DNA of 52,817 bases from Bacteroidaceae bacterium (lineage in GTDB: Bacteria > Bacteroidota > Bacteroidia > Bacteroidales > Bacteroidaceae), in assembly GCA_017445145.1 (NCBI GenBank), contig JAFSVI010000052.1, positions 1 through 52,817 on the forward strand. The letters are read 5' to 3'. A model generated the notes under the pieces. The model was not told the origin of the DNA. It worked only from the letters and a program-made list of their open reading frames with translations, and ran no database searches. Made by a program: the position numbers and the translations under genes. Below are positions 32,319-40,605 of the stretch, in pieces (the first letter of the stretch is position 1; each line of letters begins with the position of its first letter).

Positions 32319-33173
32319 TCAGTCGATGTAGCGGCGGGTGAGCTGCCCGTAGTGGTCTATGCGGCGGTCGCGAAGAAACGGCCACCAGCGCCTGACGTGT
32401 TCCGAGCGCTGCATATCAACCTCCACCACGATGTTGGCAGCATCCGTGGCAGGGGCCTCGGCAAGAAGCTCGCCCTGAGGGCCGCACACGAAGCTCGACC
32501 CCCAGAAGGGCACGCCGTCCTCCACGCCCACGCGGTTCACGGCCACGAGGGGCAGGCCGTTGGCCACGGCGTGGCCGCGCTGCACGAGTTGCCAGGCGTC
32601 GCGCTGGCGTCGCTGCTCGTCGGGCGTGTCGGCGGGGGCGTAGCCTATGGCGGTGGGGTAGATGAGGATGTCGGCGCCAGCGAGCGCCATGAGGCGTGCG
32701 CCCTCGGGGTACCACTGGTCCCAGCACACTTGCACGCCCAGGCGTCCCACCGACGTCTGTATGGGTCGGAAGCCCTGGTCGCCGGGTGTGAAGTAGAACT
32801 TCTCGTAGTAGCCCGGGTCGTCGGGGATGTGCATCTTGCGCTGGCAGCCGGCGATGGTGCCGTCGCGCTCGATGACCACGGCCGTGTTGTGGTAGAGGCC
32901 CGGCGCGCGGCGCTCGAAGAGGCTTGCCACGAGTACCACCCCCAGCTCTTTGGCCAATGCGCCAAAGTGGTCTGTCGATGGTCCGGGTATGGGTTCTGCC
33001 AGGTCGAAGAGGCCCACGTCCTCCGTCTTGCAGAAGTAGGGCGTGTTGTGCAGCTCCTGCATCACCACGAGGTCTGCACCGCGTGCCGCCACGTCGCGTA
33101 TGTTGTCGTCGAGGCGCTTGACGTTGGCTTCAACGCCCAGGTTGCTTGCTTGCTGTATGATTCCTACTTTCAT
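32319..33173 (-). CDS. aguB: N-carbamoylputrescine amidase
   Basis: 284 residues, a nitrilase-superfamily enzyme. The catalytic triad is E40 in VVMQELHNTPYF, a lysine in CQRKMHIPDDPGYYEKFYF, and a cysteine in GVQVCWDQWYPEGAR. These flanking sequences are typical of AguB. It hydrolyses N-carbamoylputrescine to putrescine, ammonia and carbon dioxide. The gene begins 4 bases after the ABC ATPase stop and so belongs to the pheS operon. The deiminase for the preceding step is 4.8 kb further on the same strand. Confidence 0.92.
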   Translation of the reverse strand: MKVGIIQQASNLGVEANVKRLDDNIRDVAARGADLVVMQELHNTPYFCKTEDVGLFDLAEPIPGPSTDHFGALAKELGVVLVASLFERRAPGLYHNTAVVIERDGTIAGCQRKMHIPDDPGYYEKFYFTPGDQGFRPIQTSVGRLGVQVCWDQWYPEGARLMALAGADILIYPTAIGYAPADTPDEQRRQRDAWQLVQRGHAVANGLPLVAVNRVGVEDGVPFWGSSFVCGPQGELLAEAPATDAANIVVEVDMQRSEHVRRWWPFLRDRRIDHYGQLTRRYID

Positions 33174-33177
33174 GGAG

Positions 33178-33888
33178 TTATGCTTGTATGGTTAGAGTGG
33201 CGGTGCAAGCCGCGAGCACCCTCTCGCTGTGGCTCACCACCACGGCGGCACGTTGCTCGCGACGGAGCGTGGCAAGCAGGGTGTCGGTGGTGAGCTGTGC
33301 CGTCTCGGCGTCGAGGGCCGAGGTGGGTTCGTCGAGCAGGATGAGCGGCTTGGGCAGCGCGAGCGCTGCGGCGATGAGTATGCGCTGGCGCTGTCCGCCC
33401 GAGAGCTTGGCCACCGTCAGGTCGAGCACCGAGGGTTCCAGTCCCAGCGACGCCAGCACCTCGGCAACAGGCTGCGGCGCCACGGCCCCATAACCCGCCG
33501 CGGCGGCCGTGGCGGCCGTGGCGACGTTGCGGTTGGCACCGAGGCTGTGGGTGAGCGCCACGAGGTCGTGGCCCGTGGCGGCCAGCGGCATCAGCTCCTG
33601 CGGCACGTAGGCCGTGAGGCGTCTGAGGGCATCCACATGGGCCGCGTCGAGCGGCAGGCCACACACCTCGATTGCTCCGGCCGACGTGGGCACGAAGCCC
33701 AGTATGGCCCTCAGGAGCGACGTCTTGCCCGAGCCGCTCTCGCCGGCGATGCCCAGCATCTGGCCGGCGCCAACGGTGGCGCTGACGTCGGCAAAGAGCG
33801 TGCGCCCGCCCATGCACAGGCCCACGCCGCGCAGGGCGAGCACCGGCGGTGTCGCTGCAATGGCGGGGGTGGGGGAGTTGTCGTTCAT
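33178..33888 (-). CDS. ABC transporter ATP-binding protein
   Basis: 236 residues with Walker A GESGSGKTS (about residues 49-57), a Q-loop in AYVPQELMPLA, signature LSGGQRQRI and Walker B LILLDEPTSALD, then a switch histidine in VVSHSERV. The helical region carries an alanine-rich insert (ATAATAAAAGYGAVAP). No membrane component is nearby, so its substrate is unknown; a DppD/GsiA-like or FtsE-like role would be a guess. It lies between pheS (29 bases) and aguB (4 bases). Confidence 0.88.
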   Translation of the reverse strand: MNDNSPTPAIAATPPVLALRGVGLCMGGRTLFADVSATVGAGQMLGIAGESGSGKTSLLRAILGFVPTSAGAIEVCGLPLDAAHVDALRRLTAYVPQELMPLAATGHDLVALTHSLGANRNVATAATAAAAGYGAVAPQPVAEVLASLGLEPSVLDLTVAKLSGGQRQRILIAAALALPKPLILLDEPTSALDAETAQLTTDTLLATLRREQRAAVVVSHSERVLAACTATLTIQA

Positions 33889-33917
33889 GCGGTGGCCTCG
33901 GTGTGGCGGTGTGGCCG

Positions 33918-34937
33918 TCAGTTGGCGGCGCGGAACTCCTCGAGGAAGCGCACGTCGTTTTCGGAGAACAGGCGCAGGTCCTTCACCTGGTACTTGAGGT
34001 TGGCGATGCGCTCAATGCCCATGCCGAAGGCGTAGCCCGAATAGATGGTGGAGTCGATGCCGTTGGCTTCGAGCACAGCCGGGTCCACCATGCCGCAGCC
34101 CAGGATCTCCAGCCAGCCCGACCCCTTGCACATCGAGCAGCCCTTGCCGCCGCAGATGGTGCAGCTCACGTCCATCTCGGCCGACGGCTCGGTGAACGGG
34201 AAGTAGCTCGGGCGCAGGCGTATCTGCGTCTCCGGGCCAAACATCTCCTGCGCGAAGAGCAGCAGCACCTGCTTCAGGTCGCGGAAGCTCACCTGCTTGT
34301 CGATGTACAGCCCCTCCACCTGGTGGAAGAAGCAGTGGGCGCGGGCCGACACGGCCTCGTTGCGATACACGCGGCCCGGACAGATGACGCGGATGGGGGG
34401 CTGCGTGCGCTCCATGACGCGCGCCTGCACGCTGCTGGTGTGCGAGCGCAGGATGATGTCGGGGTGTGCCTCCACGAAGAACGTGTCCTGCATGTCGCGC
34501 GCTGGGTGGTCGTCGGCGAAGTTCATGGAGCTATACACATGCCAGTCGTCCTCCACCTCCGGGCCCTCGGCCAGCGTGAAGCCCATGCGAGAGAATATAT
34601 CGACAATCTCGTTCTTCACGATGGTCAGCGGGTGGCGTGTGCCAAGGGCCACGGGGTAGGGCGTGCGCGTGAGGTCCACGTCGTCGGCCGTCGTCTCCTG
34701 TGCGCTGGCGGCGCTCTTGAGGGCGTTGATGCGCTCGGTGGTGACGGCCTTCAGCTCGTTGATGCGCTGCCCCACCTCGCGCTTGAGGTCGGGCGCCACG
34801 CTGCGGAAGTCGTTCATCAGCGCTGCCAGTTCGCCTTTCTTGCTGAGGTACTTGATGCGGAGGGCCTCAACCTCCTCCGGTGTGGCTGCCTGCAGTGTCT
34901 GCACCTCAGCCAGCATTTGCTTGATACGTTCGAGCAT
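33918..34937 (-). CDS. pheS: Phenylalanyl-tRNA synthetase alpha subunit
   Basis: 339 residues, normal length. An N-terminal coiled coil of about 80 residues is followed by the class II core: GRVYRNEAVSARAHCFFHQVEG, LRPSYFPFTEPSAEMDVSC and GYAFGMGIERIANLKYQVKDLR. A four-cysteine zinc-type insert (CTICGGKGCSMCKGSGW) sits before motif 3, as in many Bacteroidetes PheS proteins. It charges tRNA-Phe together with PheT, which is not in the window. Confidence 0.97.
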   Translation of the reverse strand: MLERIKQMLAEVQTLQAATPEEVEALRIKYLSKKGELAALMNDFRSVAPDLKREVGQRINELKAVTTERINALKSAASAQETTADDVDLTRTPYPVALGTRHPLTIVKNEIVDIFSRMGFTLAEGPEVEDDWHVYSSMNFADDHPARDMQDTFFVEAHPDIILRSHTSSVQARVMERTQPPIRVICPGRVYRNEAVSARAHCFFHQVEGLYIDKQVSFRDLKQVLLLFAQEMFGPETQIRLRPSYFPFTEPSAEMDVSCTICGGKGCSMCKGSGWLEILGCGMVDPAVLEANGIDSTIYSGYAFGMGIERIANLKYQVKDLRLFSENDVRFLEEFRAAN

Positions 34938-34977
34938 AATGATATGTTATTTATTGACCTAAGCTATAAAAACGCCG

Positions 34978-34985
34978 CAAAGATA
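34978..34985 (-). promoter_or_regulatory. -7 box of pheS
   Basis: TATCTTTG on the minus strand, 40 bases upstream of the pheS ATG. The -33 box is unclear. Confidence 0.5.
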
Positions 34986-35029
34986 GCTATTTCTCCACAA
35001 ATATCGTGTGCCGAATGCCAAATAAAGCG

Positions 35030-35037
35030 TAATTTTG
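35030..35037 (+). promoter_or_regulatory. -7 box of the DUF4348 gene
   Basis: TAATTTTG matches TAnnTTTG, 39 bases before the ATG at 35077, divergent from the pheS promoter. Confidence 0.45.
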
Positions 35038-35076
35038 CGCGATTTTATCAACAAGAGTCAATATCATCACGTTTTC

Positions 35077-35943
35077 ATGCAGCGTATAGGCTTTGTTTTG
35101 GCCATTGGCGCCGTGGCGTTCATGCTCGGATGCAACGACGCCGGCCGCGCACCCGTGTTCACCGATGCCGAGGTACAGCGCATCGTGCGCAGCGACACCT
35201 TCGCCGTCGCCACAGACAGCGTCGAGGCCGACACCTTCGCCATGCCTGCCGAACACCTGCCGGCTGCCGTCGATGAGCTCTTCGACGACTTCATCTTCGC
35301 CTTCGACCAGAACAGTGCTCTCCAGCGCCAGCGCGTGGCATTTCCCCTGCCCGTTGACGGCGACGACGGCACCGACACCATCGTTAGCCCCGCCGACTGG
35401 CACCACCAGCACGTGTTCATGCACCAGGACTTCTGCACCGTGCTCTGGAGCAGCCCGCGCGAGATGCTCCTGGCCGACGACATCAGCGTGGACAGCGCCG
35501 CCGTGGAGCAGATCTACCTCCACAGCCGCCACGCCACATCCATGCAGTTTGCGCGCGACAGCGCCGATGGCCACTGGCGTCTGCTCGGCCAGCGGCGCCT
35601 GGCATTTGCCGACATGCCCCTGGCCCACTTCCTCGACTTCTACGCGCGCTTCGCCACCGACTCGGCCTACCAGCGCGCACACGTCAGCAGCCAGCTGCGT
35701 TTCGTCTCCACCGACGAGGACGGCGAGGAGGAACCCGTCGTGGGTTTCATCGACGTCGATCAGTGGTTTGAGTTCGCGCCCGAGTTGCCGCGCGACGTGC
35801 TCACCAACATACGCTATGGTCAGGACTACAACCACCTGCGGCGCATCATCATGCAGATGCGGGGCATCAGCAACGGCCTCGAGATACAGCTCTCCTTCGT
35901 GCGCGACGGCGACGCCTGGCGCCTCGTGGGCTATGAGAACTGA
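35077..35943 (+). CDS. DUF4348-like lipoprotein
   Basis: 288 residues from MQRIGFVLAIG; an upstream in-frame ATG at 35035 lies at the transcription start region. The lipobox is AFMLGC. The mature domain (VDELFDDFIFAFDQNSALQRQRVAFPLPV onward) resembles the Bacteroides DUF4348 family, of unknown function, with a closing EIQLSFVRDGDAWRLVGYEN. It probably sits on the inner face of the outer membrane or in the periplasm. murB follows 65 bases later with no clear promoter, so co-transcription is likely. Confidence 0.75.
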   Translation: MQRIGFVLAIGAVAFMLGCNDAGRAPVFTDAEVQRIVRSDTFAVATDSVEADTFAMPAEHLPAAVDELFDDFIFAFDQNSALQRQRVAFPLPVDGDDGTDTIVSPADWHHQHVFMHQDFCTVLWSSPREMLLADDISVDSAAVEQIYLHSRHATSMQFARDSADGHWRLLGQRRLAFADMPLAHFLDFYARFATDSAYQRAHVSSQLRFVSTDEDGEEEPVVGFIDVDQWFEFAPELPRDVLTNIRYGQDYNHLRRIIMQMRGISNGLEIQLSFVRDGDAWRLVGYEN

Positions 35944-36008
35944 CACCTGGCGCCTCGCGCGCGTACATAACATATATATATCATAACCCCAAGCAAACCA
36001 TACCCCAC

Positions 36009-37046
36009 ATGCAAATACTCACAAACAGCTCACTGCGCCAGCGCAACACCTTCGGCATCGACGTGCGTGCGCGCCGGCTCGTGGACTATGACAGCGTGGC
36101 CGAGCTGCAGGACCTCATCTGGCAGCGCCAGCGCCAGGCCGACGCCTCGCCGCTCATCCACATAGGCCGCGGCTCCAACCTCGTGCTCATGGGCGACATC
36201 GAAGGCACGGTGCTGCACTCGCGCATCAGCGACATCGTGGTCACGGCCGACGAGGGCGACAACATCTACGTGCGCGCCGGCGCCGGCCTGGCGTGGGACG
36301 AGTGGGTGGCCTACTGCCTCGACAGCGGCTGGTATGGCCACGAGAACCTCTCCGGCATACCGGGCGAGGTGGGCGCGGCCGCCGTGCAGAACATCGGGGC
36401 CTACGGCGTCGAGGCCAAGGACACCATCCTCTACGTCGATGCCGTCGATCTCCACACCGCCGAGGTGCGCCACTTCTGCGCCGCCGAGCTCGACTACGGC
36501 TACCGCCACAGCCGCCTCAAGGGCGACCTGCAGGGGCGCTATGCCGTCACTCACGTCCATTTCCGCCTCTCCCACAGCTTCCGCCCGTGTCTCCACTATG
36601 GCGCGCTCGCCGACGAGCTGCGCCGCCGCGACATCCGCGACTACGACGTCACCGCCGCCATGCTGCGCCAGATCATCATGGAGCTGCGCGCCGACAAGCT
36701 GCCCGACCCCGCACGCTTGGGCAATGCCGGCAGCTTCTTCAAGAACCCCGTCGTGCCACGTGAGACCTACGACCGCATCGCTGCCACACATCCCGGCGCA
36801 CCGCACTACGACATGCCCGGCGACATGGTCAAGATCCCGGCAGCGTGGCTCATAGAGCAGACGGGATGGAAGGGGCGCGCGCTGGGACCCGCGGCGGTCT
36901 ATGAGCGACAGGCGCTGGTCATCGTGAACACCGGCGGCGCCACGGGCGCCGACATCGCCGCCCTCATGTGCCGCGTCCGCGACGATGTGGAACACCACTT
37001 CGGCATCCGCTTCGAGGCGGAGGCGCAATTCGTGGGGCTGCCATGA
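36009..37046 (+). CDS. murB: UDP-N-acetylenolpyruvoylglucosamine reductase
   Basis: 345 residues, type I MurB. FAD-binding landmarks are HIGRGSNLVL and LSGIPGEVGAAAVQNIGAYG. The proton-donor serine is in NAGSFFKNPVV and the final glutamate region is FGIRFEAEAQFVG. It makes UDP-N-acetylmuramate for peptidoglycan. Its stop overlaps the start of the next gene (ATGA), so the two are translationally coupled. Confidence 0.96.
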   Translation: MQILTNSSLRQRNTFGIDVRARRLVDYDSVAELQDLIWQRQRQADASPLIHIGRGSNLVLMGDIEGTVLHSRISDIVVTADEGDNIYVRAGAGLAWDEWVAYCLDSGWYGHENLSGIPGEVGAAAVQNIGAYGVEAKDTILYVDAVDLHTAEVRHFCAAELDYGYRHSRLKGDLQGRYAVTHVHFRLSHSFRPCLHYGALADELRRRDIRDYDVTAAMLRQIIMELRADKLPDPARLGNAGSFFKNPVVPRETYDRIAATHPGAPHYDMPGDMVKIPAAWLIEQTGWKGRALGPAAVYERQALVIVNTGGATGADIAALMCRVRDDVEHHFGIRFEAEAQFVGLP

Positions 37047-37783
37047 GGTATGGTGCCACGATAATTGCGGCAGCGGCATTGGCCGTGGCCCTCACGGCGT
37101 GTCTGCACACCGCCGACGACCACGCACCCACCGCCGACACCCTGGCCGACATGGCCGCTGCAACCGACACCGCCGCCATGGTCATGCGCGTGCGGCAGAC
37201 GTCGCGCCTCTACACTGCCGAATACCATGTCCACAAAGTGGTGACACACCGCGACGTGCGGCGCCTGCGCGGACACATCCTCGGCCGACGCTTCGACACG
37301 CCCCTCTCTCTCGGCGACCGCAAGGTGGCCATACCCATCGACGTGTGGCTGCAGGCGTACATCGACTTCTCGGCATTCTCGGCCAACGACATAGAGCTGT
37401 CGGCCGACGGCACCACGCTCCACGTGTGGCTGCCCGACCCGAAGGTCGTCGTCGTCAGCTCCAAGGTCGATCACGCCGGCACGCGCCAGTATGCCGACCT
37501 GCTGCGCACATCATACACCGACGAGGAGATGGCAGCATTCACGCGCCAGGGCCTGCAGGCCGTGGTGCGCGCCATACCGCAGATGGGCATCATCGAGACG
37601 GCACGCGAGAGCGCCGCCGCCACGCTGCTGCCGCTGTTTGCCTCCCTGGGCTACGACGAGGAGCGCGTGGTGGTCACCTTCCGGCAGGACCACTACACCG
37701 AGCGCGACCTGCCGCGCCTCTACGACAGCGAAGCCACGCGCCGCCACCTCGGCGCCGCCACCACTCAGCCCTCACGACAATAG
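37043..37783 (+). CDS. DUF4230 domain lipoprotein
   Basis: 246 residues from MRYGATIIAAA, with a lipobox (AVALTAC). The domain contains TSRLYTAEYHVHKVVTHRD and LPDPKVVVVSSKVDHAGTRQ, as in DUF4230 proteins, whose function is unknown. Longer open frames upstream overlap murB and are not used. It is coupled to murB by a 4-base overlap and followed 13 bases later by a second DUF4230-like gene. The link to murB suggests an envelope role. Confidence 0.78.
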   Translation: MRYGATIIAAAALAVALTACLHTADDHAPTADTLADMAAATDTAAMVMRVRQTSRLYTAEYHVHKVVTHRDVRRLRGHILGRRFDTPLSLGDRKVAIPIDVWLQAYIDFSAFSANDIELSADGTTLHVWLPDPKVVVVSSKVDHAGTRQYADLLRTSYTDEEMAAFTRQGLQAVVRAIPQMGIIETARESAAATLLPLFASLGYDEERVVVTFRQDHYTERDLPRLYDSEATRRHLGAATTQPSRQ

Positions 37784-37796
37784 CCCCCCACCCACC

Positions 37797-38432
37797 ATGA
37801 CCGACAAGCACCCCGCATCGTGGCTCTCACGCCAGCTCATGCAACCCCTGTGGCTCATCATAGCCGTGGCTGCCCTCATCGTGGCGGCGGCCATCGTCAC
37901 CCACGACTGCCGCCGAGATGCCGCCGCCGGCCTCCTCGACATGGAGCTCACCGCCGACACCACCATCGACATCACCCCGCAACAGGTGAGGAGCATAGAG
38001 CGCATTGGCAAGTGGGAGTTCCTCAGCATTGCCGATGAGGAGCTCATCGACACCACGCGAAACCGTATCATAGGACCCGACGACCACCTGGCACGCATCT
38101 ACCACGGCACACTGCGCCTCGGCATAGACCTCGCACGATGCCGCACGGGGTGGCTCCTCGCCCACGGCGACAGCGTGTCGCTCACCGTGCCACACATCCA
38201 GCTCCTCAACACGCGCTTCATCGACGAGGCACGCACCGTGGCCTTCTACGAGAGCGGCACGTGGACACCCGCCGACAAGGAGGCCATGTACCAGCGTGCA
38301 GCAGCACGCATGCGCGCAAGGGCACTGACACCCGACAACCGCCGCCTGGCGCAGGACAACGCCCGGCGGCAGCTCACAGCGCTCATGCGCTCCTTCGGAT
38401 TCAATGTCGTCGAGGTGCGCTTCGACGACTGA
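37797..38432 (+). CDS. DUF4230-like membrane-anchored protein
   Basis: 211 residues from MTDKHPASWLSRQ. One N-terminal helix (LWLIIAVAALIVAAAIVTH) anchors the domain outside the cytoplasm. Features are IERIGKWEFLSIADEELIDTT, GIDLAR and VSLTVPHIQLLNTRFIDE. It looks like a diverged copy of the preceding gene, anchored by a helix rather than a lipid. A hairpin follows the stop. Confidence 0.75.
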   Translation: MTDKHPASWLSRQLMQPLWLIIAVAALIVAAAIVTHDCRRDAAAGLLDMELTADTTIDITPQQVRSIERIGKWEFLSIADEELIDTTRNRIIGPDDHLARIYHGTLRLGIDLARCRTGWLLAHGDSVSLTVPHIQLLNTRFIDEARTVAFYESGTWTPADKEAMYQRAAARMRARALTPDNRRLAQDNARRQLTALMRSFGFNVVEVRFDD

Positions 38433-38434
38433 CA

Positions 38435-38456
38435 CCGCGGCCACCTTGTGCCGCGG
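38435..38456 (+). terminator. Hairpin after the DUF4230 operon
   Basis: CCGCGGC and GCCGCGG arms around eight bases, starting 3 bases after the stop codon. No T-tract follows. Confidence 0.5.
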
Positions 38457-38514
38457 CCGTCAACCCCTCTCCCCGCGCCGTCAACCCCTCTATCCCGCAC
38501 CATCAACGCCTGCA

Positions 38515-38690
38515 CGCCGCGGCAAGTGACCAAACTCGCCGCGGCAAGTTTCGTTACTCGCCGCGGCAAGTCTCGATATTTGCCGCGGCGTGTGTGGCGC
38601 TTCGCCGCGCTCATGTCTCACTGCCGCCGCGCTCATGTCTCACTGCCGCCACGCTCATTTCTGGCCGCCGCCATGCGCCAGGGGCGATGG
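38515..38690. repeat. Array of 22-bp direct repeats, iteron-like
   Basis: Units start every 22 bases at 38515, 38537, 38559, 38581, 38603, 38625 and 38647, with a weak eighth at 38669. Units 1-3 share CGCCGCGGCAAGT; units 5 and 6 are identical and share CGCCGCGCTCATG. The first 6-13 bases are conserved and the rest varies. A 22-base period is not a multiple of three, so this is not a peptide repeat. It fills much of the 379-base gap before the peroxidase gene; the rest holds a hairpin, two copies of GTCAACCCCTC and a promoter. Confidence 0.85.
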
Positions 38691-38773
38691 CTGTGTGGCC
38701 TTCTGGCGTGTGTTCAGTGTTAAACATACTTAAACTTTCGTCGGCATTGCCATGATGTAAGGCCATCAGTGCT

Positions 38774-38781
38774 TATCTTTG
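38774..38781 (+). promoter_or_regulatory. -7 box of the glutathione peroxidase gene
   Basis: TATCTTTG followed by GCATC, 30 bases before the ATG. The nearest TTG upstream is at 24 bases, slightly too far. Confidence 0.55.
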
Positions 38782-38811
38782 CATCGCCACACCCACAAAT
38801 CATCAACTATT

Positions 38812-39354
38812 ATGGCAAGCATTTACGATTTCAAGGCCCTCACCAGCAAGGGCAAGGAGCTGGACTTCGCGCAGTTCGAAGGCAAGGTGCTCCTCATTGT
38901 CAACACCGCCAGCAAGTGCGGTTTCACGCCCCAGTTCGAGGGACTGGAGCAACTCAACCAGCAGTACAAGGACAAGGGGCTGGTCATCATCGGCTTCCCC
39001 TGCAACCAGTTCAAGAACCAGGACCCGGGTTCCGACAGCGAGATTGAAGGCTTCTGCCAGCTCAACTACGGCGTGACGTTCCAGATCATGAAGAAAATCG
39101 ACGTCAACGGCCCTGCCGCCGACCCCATCTTCGAATACCTCAAGGCCCAGGCCCCCAAGGAGGACTACGTCGGCCTCAAGGCCAAAGCCACCCACCAGCT
39201 GCTCAAGACGCTGAGCACCAGCGTGGAGAAGGACAGCGACATCCTGTGGAACTTCACCAAGTTCCTTATCTCCAAGGACGGCGCCACCGTGAAGCGTTAC
39301 GCCCCCACCACTGACCCAAAGGATTTCGCAGCCGACATTGAAGCAATGCTTTAA
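38812..39354 (+). CDS. Glutathione peroxidase family protein
   Basis: 180 residues from MASIYDFKAL; the ATG at 38779 overlaps the promoter. The peroxidatic cysteine is C36 in NTASKCGFTPQF, the second family motif is GFPCNQF and the tryptophan is in WNFTKFLI. Cysteine rather than selenocysteine is used. In bacteria these enzymes usually take electrons from thioredoxin and reduce hydroperoxides. The glycosyltransferase operon begins 27 bases later, possibly by read-through. Confidence 0.95.
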   Translation: MASIYDFKALTSKGKELDFAQFEGKVLLIVNTASKCGFTPQFEGLEQLNQQYKDKGLVIIGFPCNQFKNQDPGSDSEIEGFCQLNYGVTFQIMKKIDVNGPAADPIFEYLKAQAPKEDYVGLKAKATHQLLKTLSTSVEKDSDILWNFTKFLISKDGATVKRYAPTTDPKDFAADIEAML

Positions 39355-39381
39355 GGCCGGAGGCACGCAAACGTAGCGCGG

Positions 39382-40605
39382 GTGAAGATAGTGTATGTAT
39401 ATACGGCGCTGCTCACGCGTGGTGGCGTGGACCGCGTGCTCACCGTCAAGGCCAACTACCTGGCCGAGCGGCTGGGCCACGAGGTGTGGGTCGTCACCGA
39501 CTCGCAGTGCGGCCGCCCGCTGGCCTTCCCCCTCTCGCCGAAGGTGCGCCATGTGGACCTGGACACCGACTTCGATGCCCAGTACCACCATGGCGCCATC
39601 ATGCGCTACGTCATCTACCGCCGCCTCATGCGCCGCTACCGCCGCCGTCTGCAGCGGCTGTTGCTCGACGTGCGCCCCGACATCGTGTGCTCCACCCTCG
39701 GCCGTGACATGGACTTCCTCACCTCGCTGCCCGACGGCAGTGCCAAGGTGGGCGAGAGCCACATAGCAAAACCCTACACACGCAACTTCCACCTCCTCGA
39801 GGCGCGAGGCTGGCCCTACAGCATCGTGGCGCGACTGTGGCGGCGGCGCCAGGAGCGGGCCGTGGCGCGCCTCGATGCCCTCGTGGTGCTCACGCAGCGC
39901 GACGCGCAGAGCTGGGCGCCGGTGCGCCCGGCCGCCGTCATCGCCAACCCCGTCACCATCGACGTGGGGCCGCCGGCACGTGTGGAGGCATCGGCCACCG
40001 TCGTCGCCGTGGGGCGCCTGAGCGAGCAGAAAGCCCTCGACCGCCTCGTGCGCGCCTGGGCCGCCGTGGCCGCCCGACATCCCGGCTGGCAGCTGCAGCT
40101 GTGGGGCGAGGGCGAGGGGCGCGGCGCCCTGCAGGACCTCATAGCGCGCCTGGGTCTTGATGCCTCGTGCCGCCTCATGGGCACCACGGCCGACATAGCC
40201 TCCGTCTATGCCTCTGCCGCCATCTACGCCATGAGCAGCCGCTTCGAGGGATTCCCCCTCGTGCTCGTCGAGGCCATGGCGTGCGGCCTCCCCGTGGTGG
40301 CCATGGACTGCCCCACGGGGCCGGCCGAGATCATCGACAGCGGCCGCAATGGCATCCTCGTGCCCGACGGCGACGAGGCCGCCCTCGCCGACGCCATCTG
40401 CCGCCTCATCGAGGACCCCGCACTGCGCACGGCCCTCGCCCGGCAGGCCCGCGCCGACGCCCTCGGCCGCTACGGCATCGACGCCACCATGCAGCGGTGG
40501 GAGGCGCTCTTCGCCAGTCTGCGCCCCGGCACGCCAGCGCCCGGCCGCCATCAGTCCTCACAAACCACATCCGGCAGCACCGCAGCTGCCGCGCCACGAC
40601 CATGA
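39382..40605 (+). CDS. Glycosyltransferase family 4
   Basis: 407 residues with a GTG start (VKIVYVYTALLTRGGVDRVL). The Rossmann-type N-terminal half ends near residue 190. The C-terminal donor-binding half has VVAVGRLSEQKALDRLVRAW and the E-x7-E motif in SSRFEGFPLVLVEAMACGLP. The C-terminal tail (APGRHQSSQTTSGSTAAAAP) is low complexity. It is the first of four glycosyltransferase genes and is coupled to the second by ATGA. Genes one, three and four share the N-terminal pattern GG-x-x-x-VLT and look like duplicates. They probably assemble a surface glycan. Confidence 0.88.
   Translation: MKIVYVYTALLTRGGVDRVLTVKANYLAERLGHEVWVVTDSQCGRPLAFPLSPKVRHVDLDTDFDAQYHHGAIMRYVIYRRLMRRYRRRLQRLLLDVRPDIVCSTLGRDMDFLTSLPDGSAKVGESHIAKPYTRNFHLLEARGWPYSIVARLWRRRQERAVARLDALVVLTQRDAQSWAPVRPAAVIANPVTIDVGPPARVEASATVVAVGRLSEQKALDRLVRAWAAVAARHPGWQLQLWGEGEGRGALQDLIARLGLDASCRLMGTTADIASVYASAAIYAMSSRFEGFPLVLVEAMACGLPVVAMDCPTGPAEIIDSGRNGILVPDGDEAALADAICRLIEDPALRTALARQARADALGRYGIDATMQRWEALFASLRPGTPAPGRHQSSQTTSGSTAAAAPRP

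Noticed and set aside
38515..38690. CRISPR array
   Set aside because: The 22-base unit is too short for a repeat plus spacer, the conserved part is under 14 bases and no cas genes are present.
38515..38690. Plasmid or phage replication origin with iterons
   Set aside because: The period fits, but there is no Rep gene, DnaA box cluster or AT-rich region nearby and the surrounding genes are chromosomal housekeeping genes.
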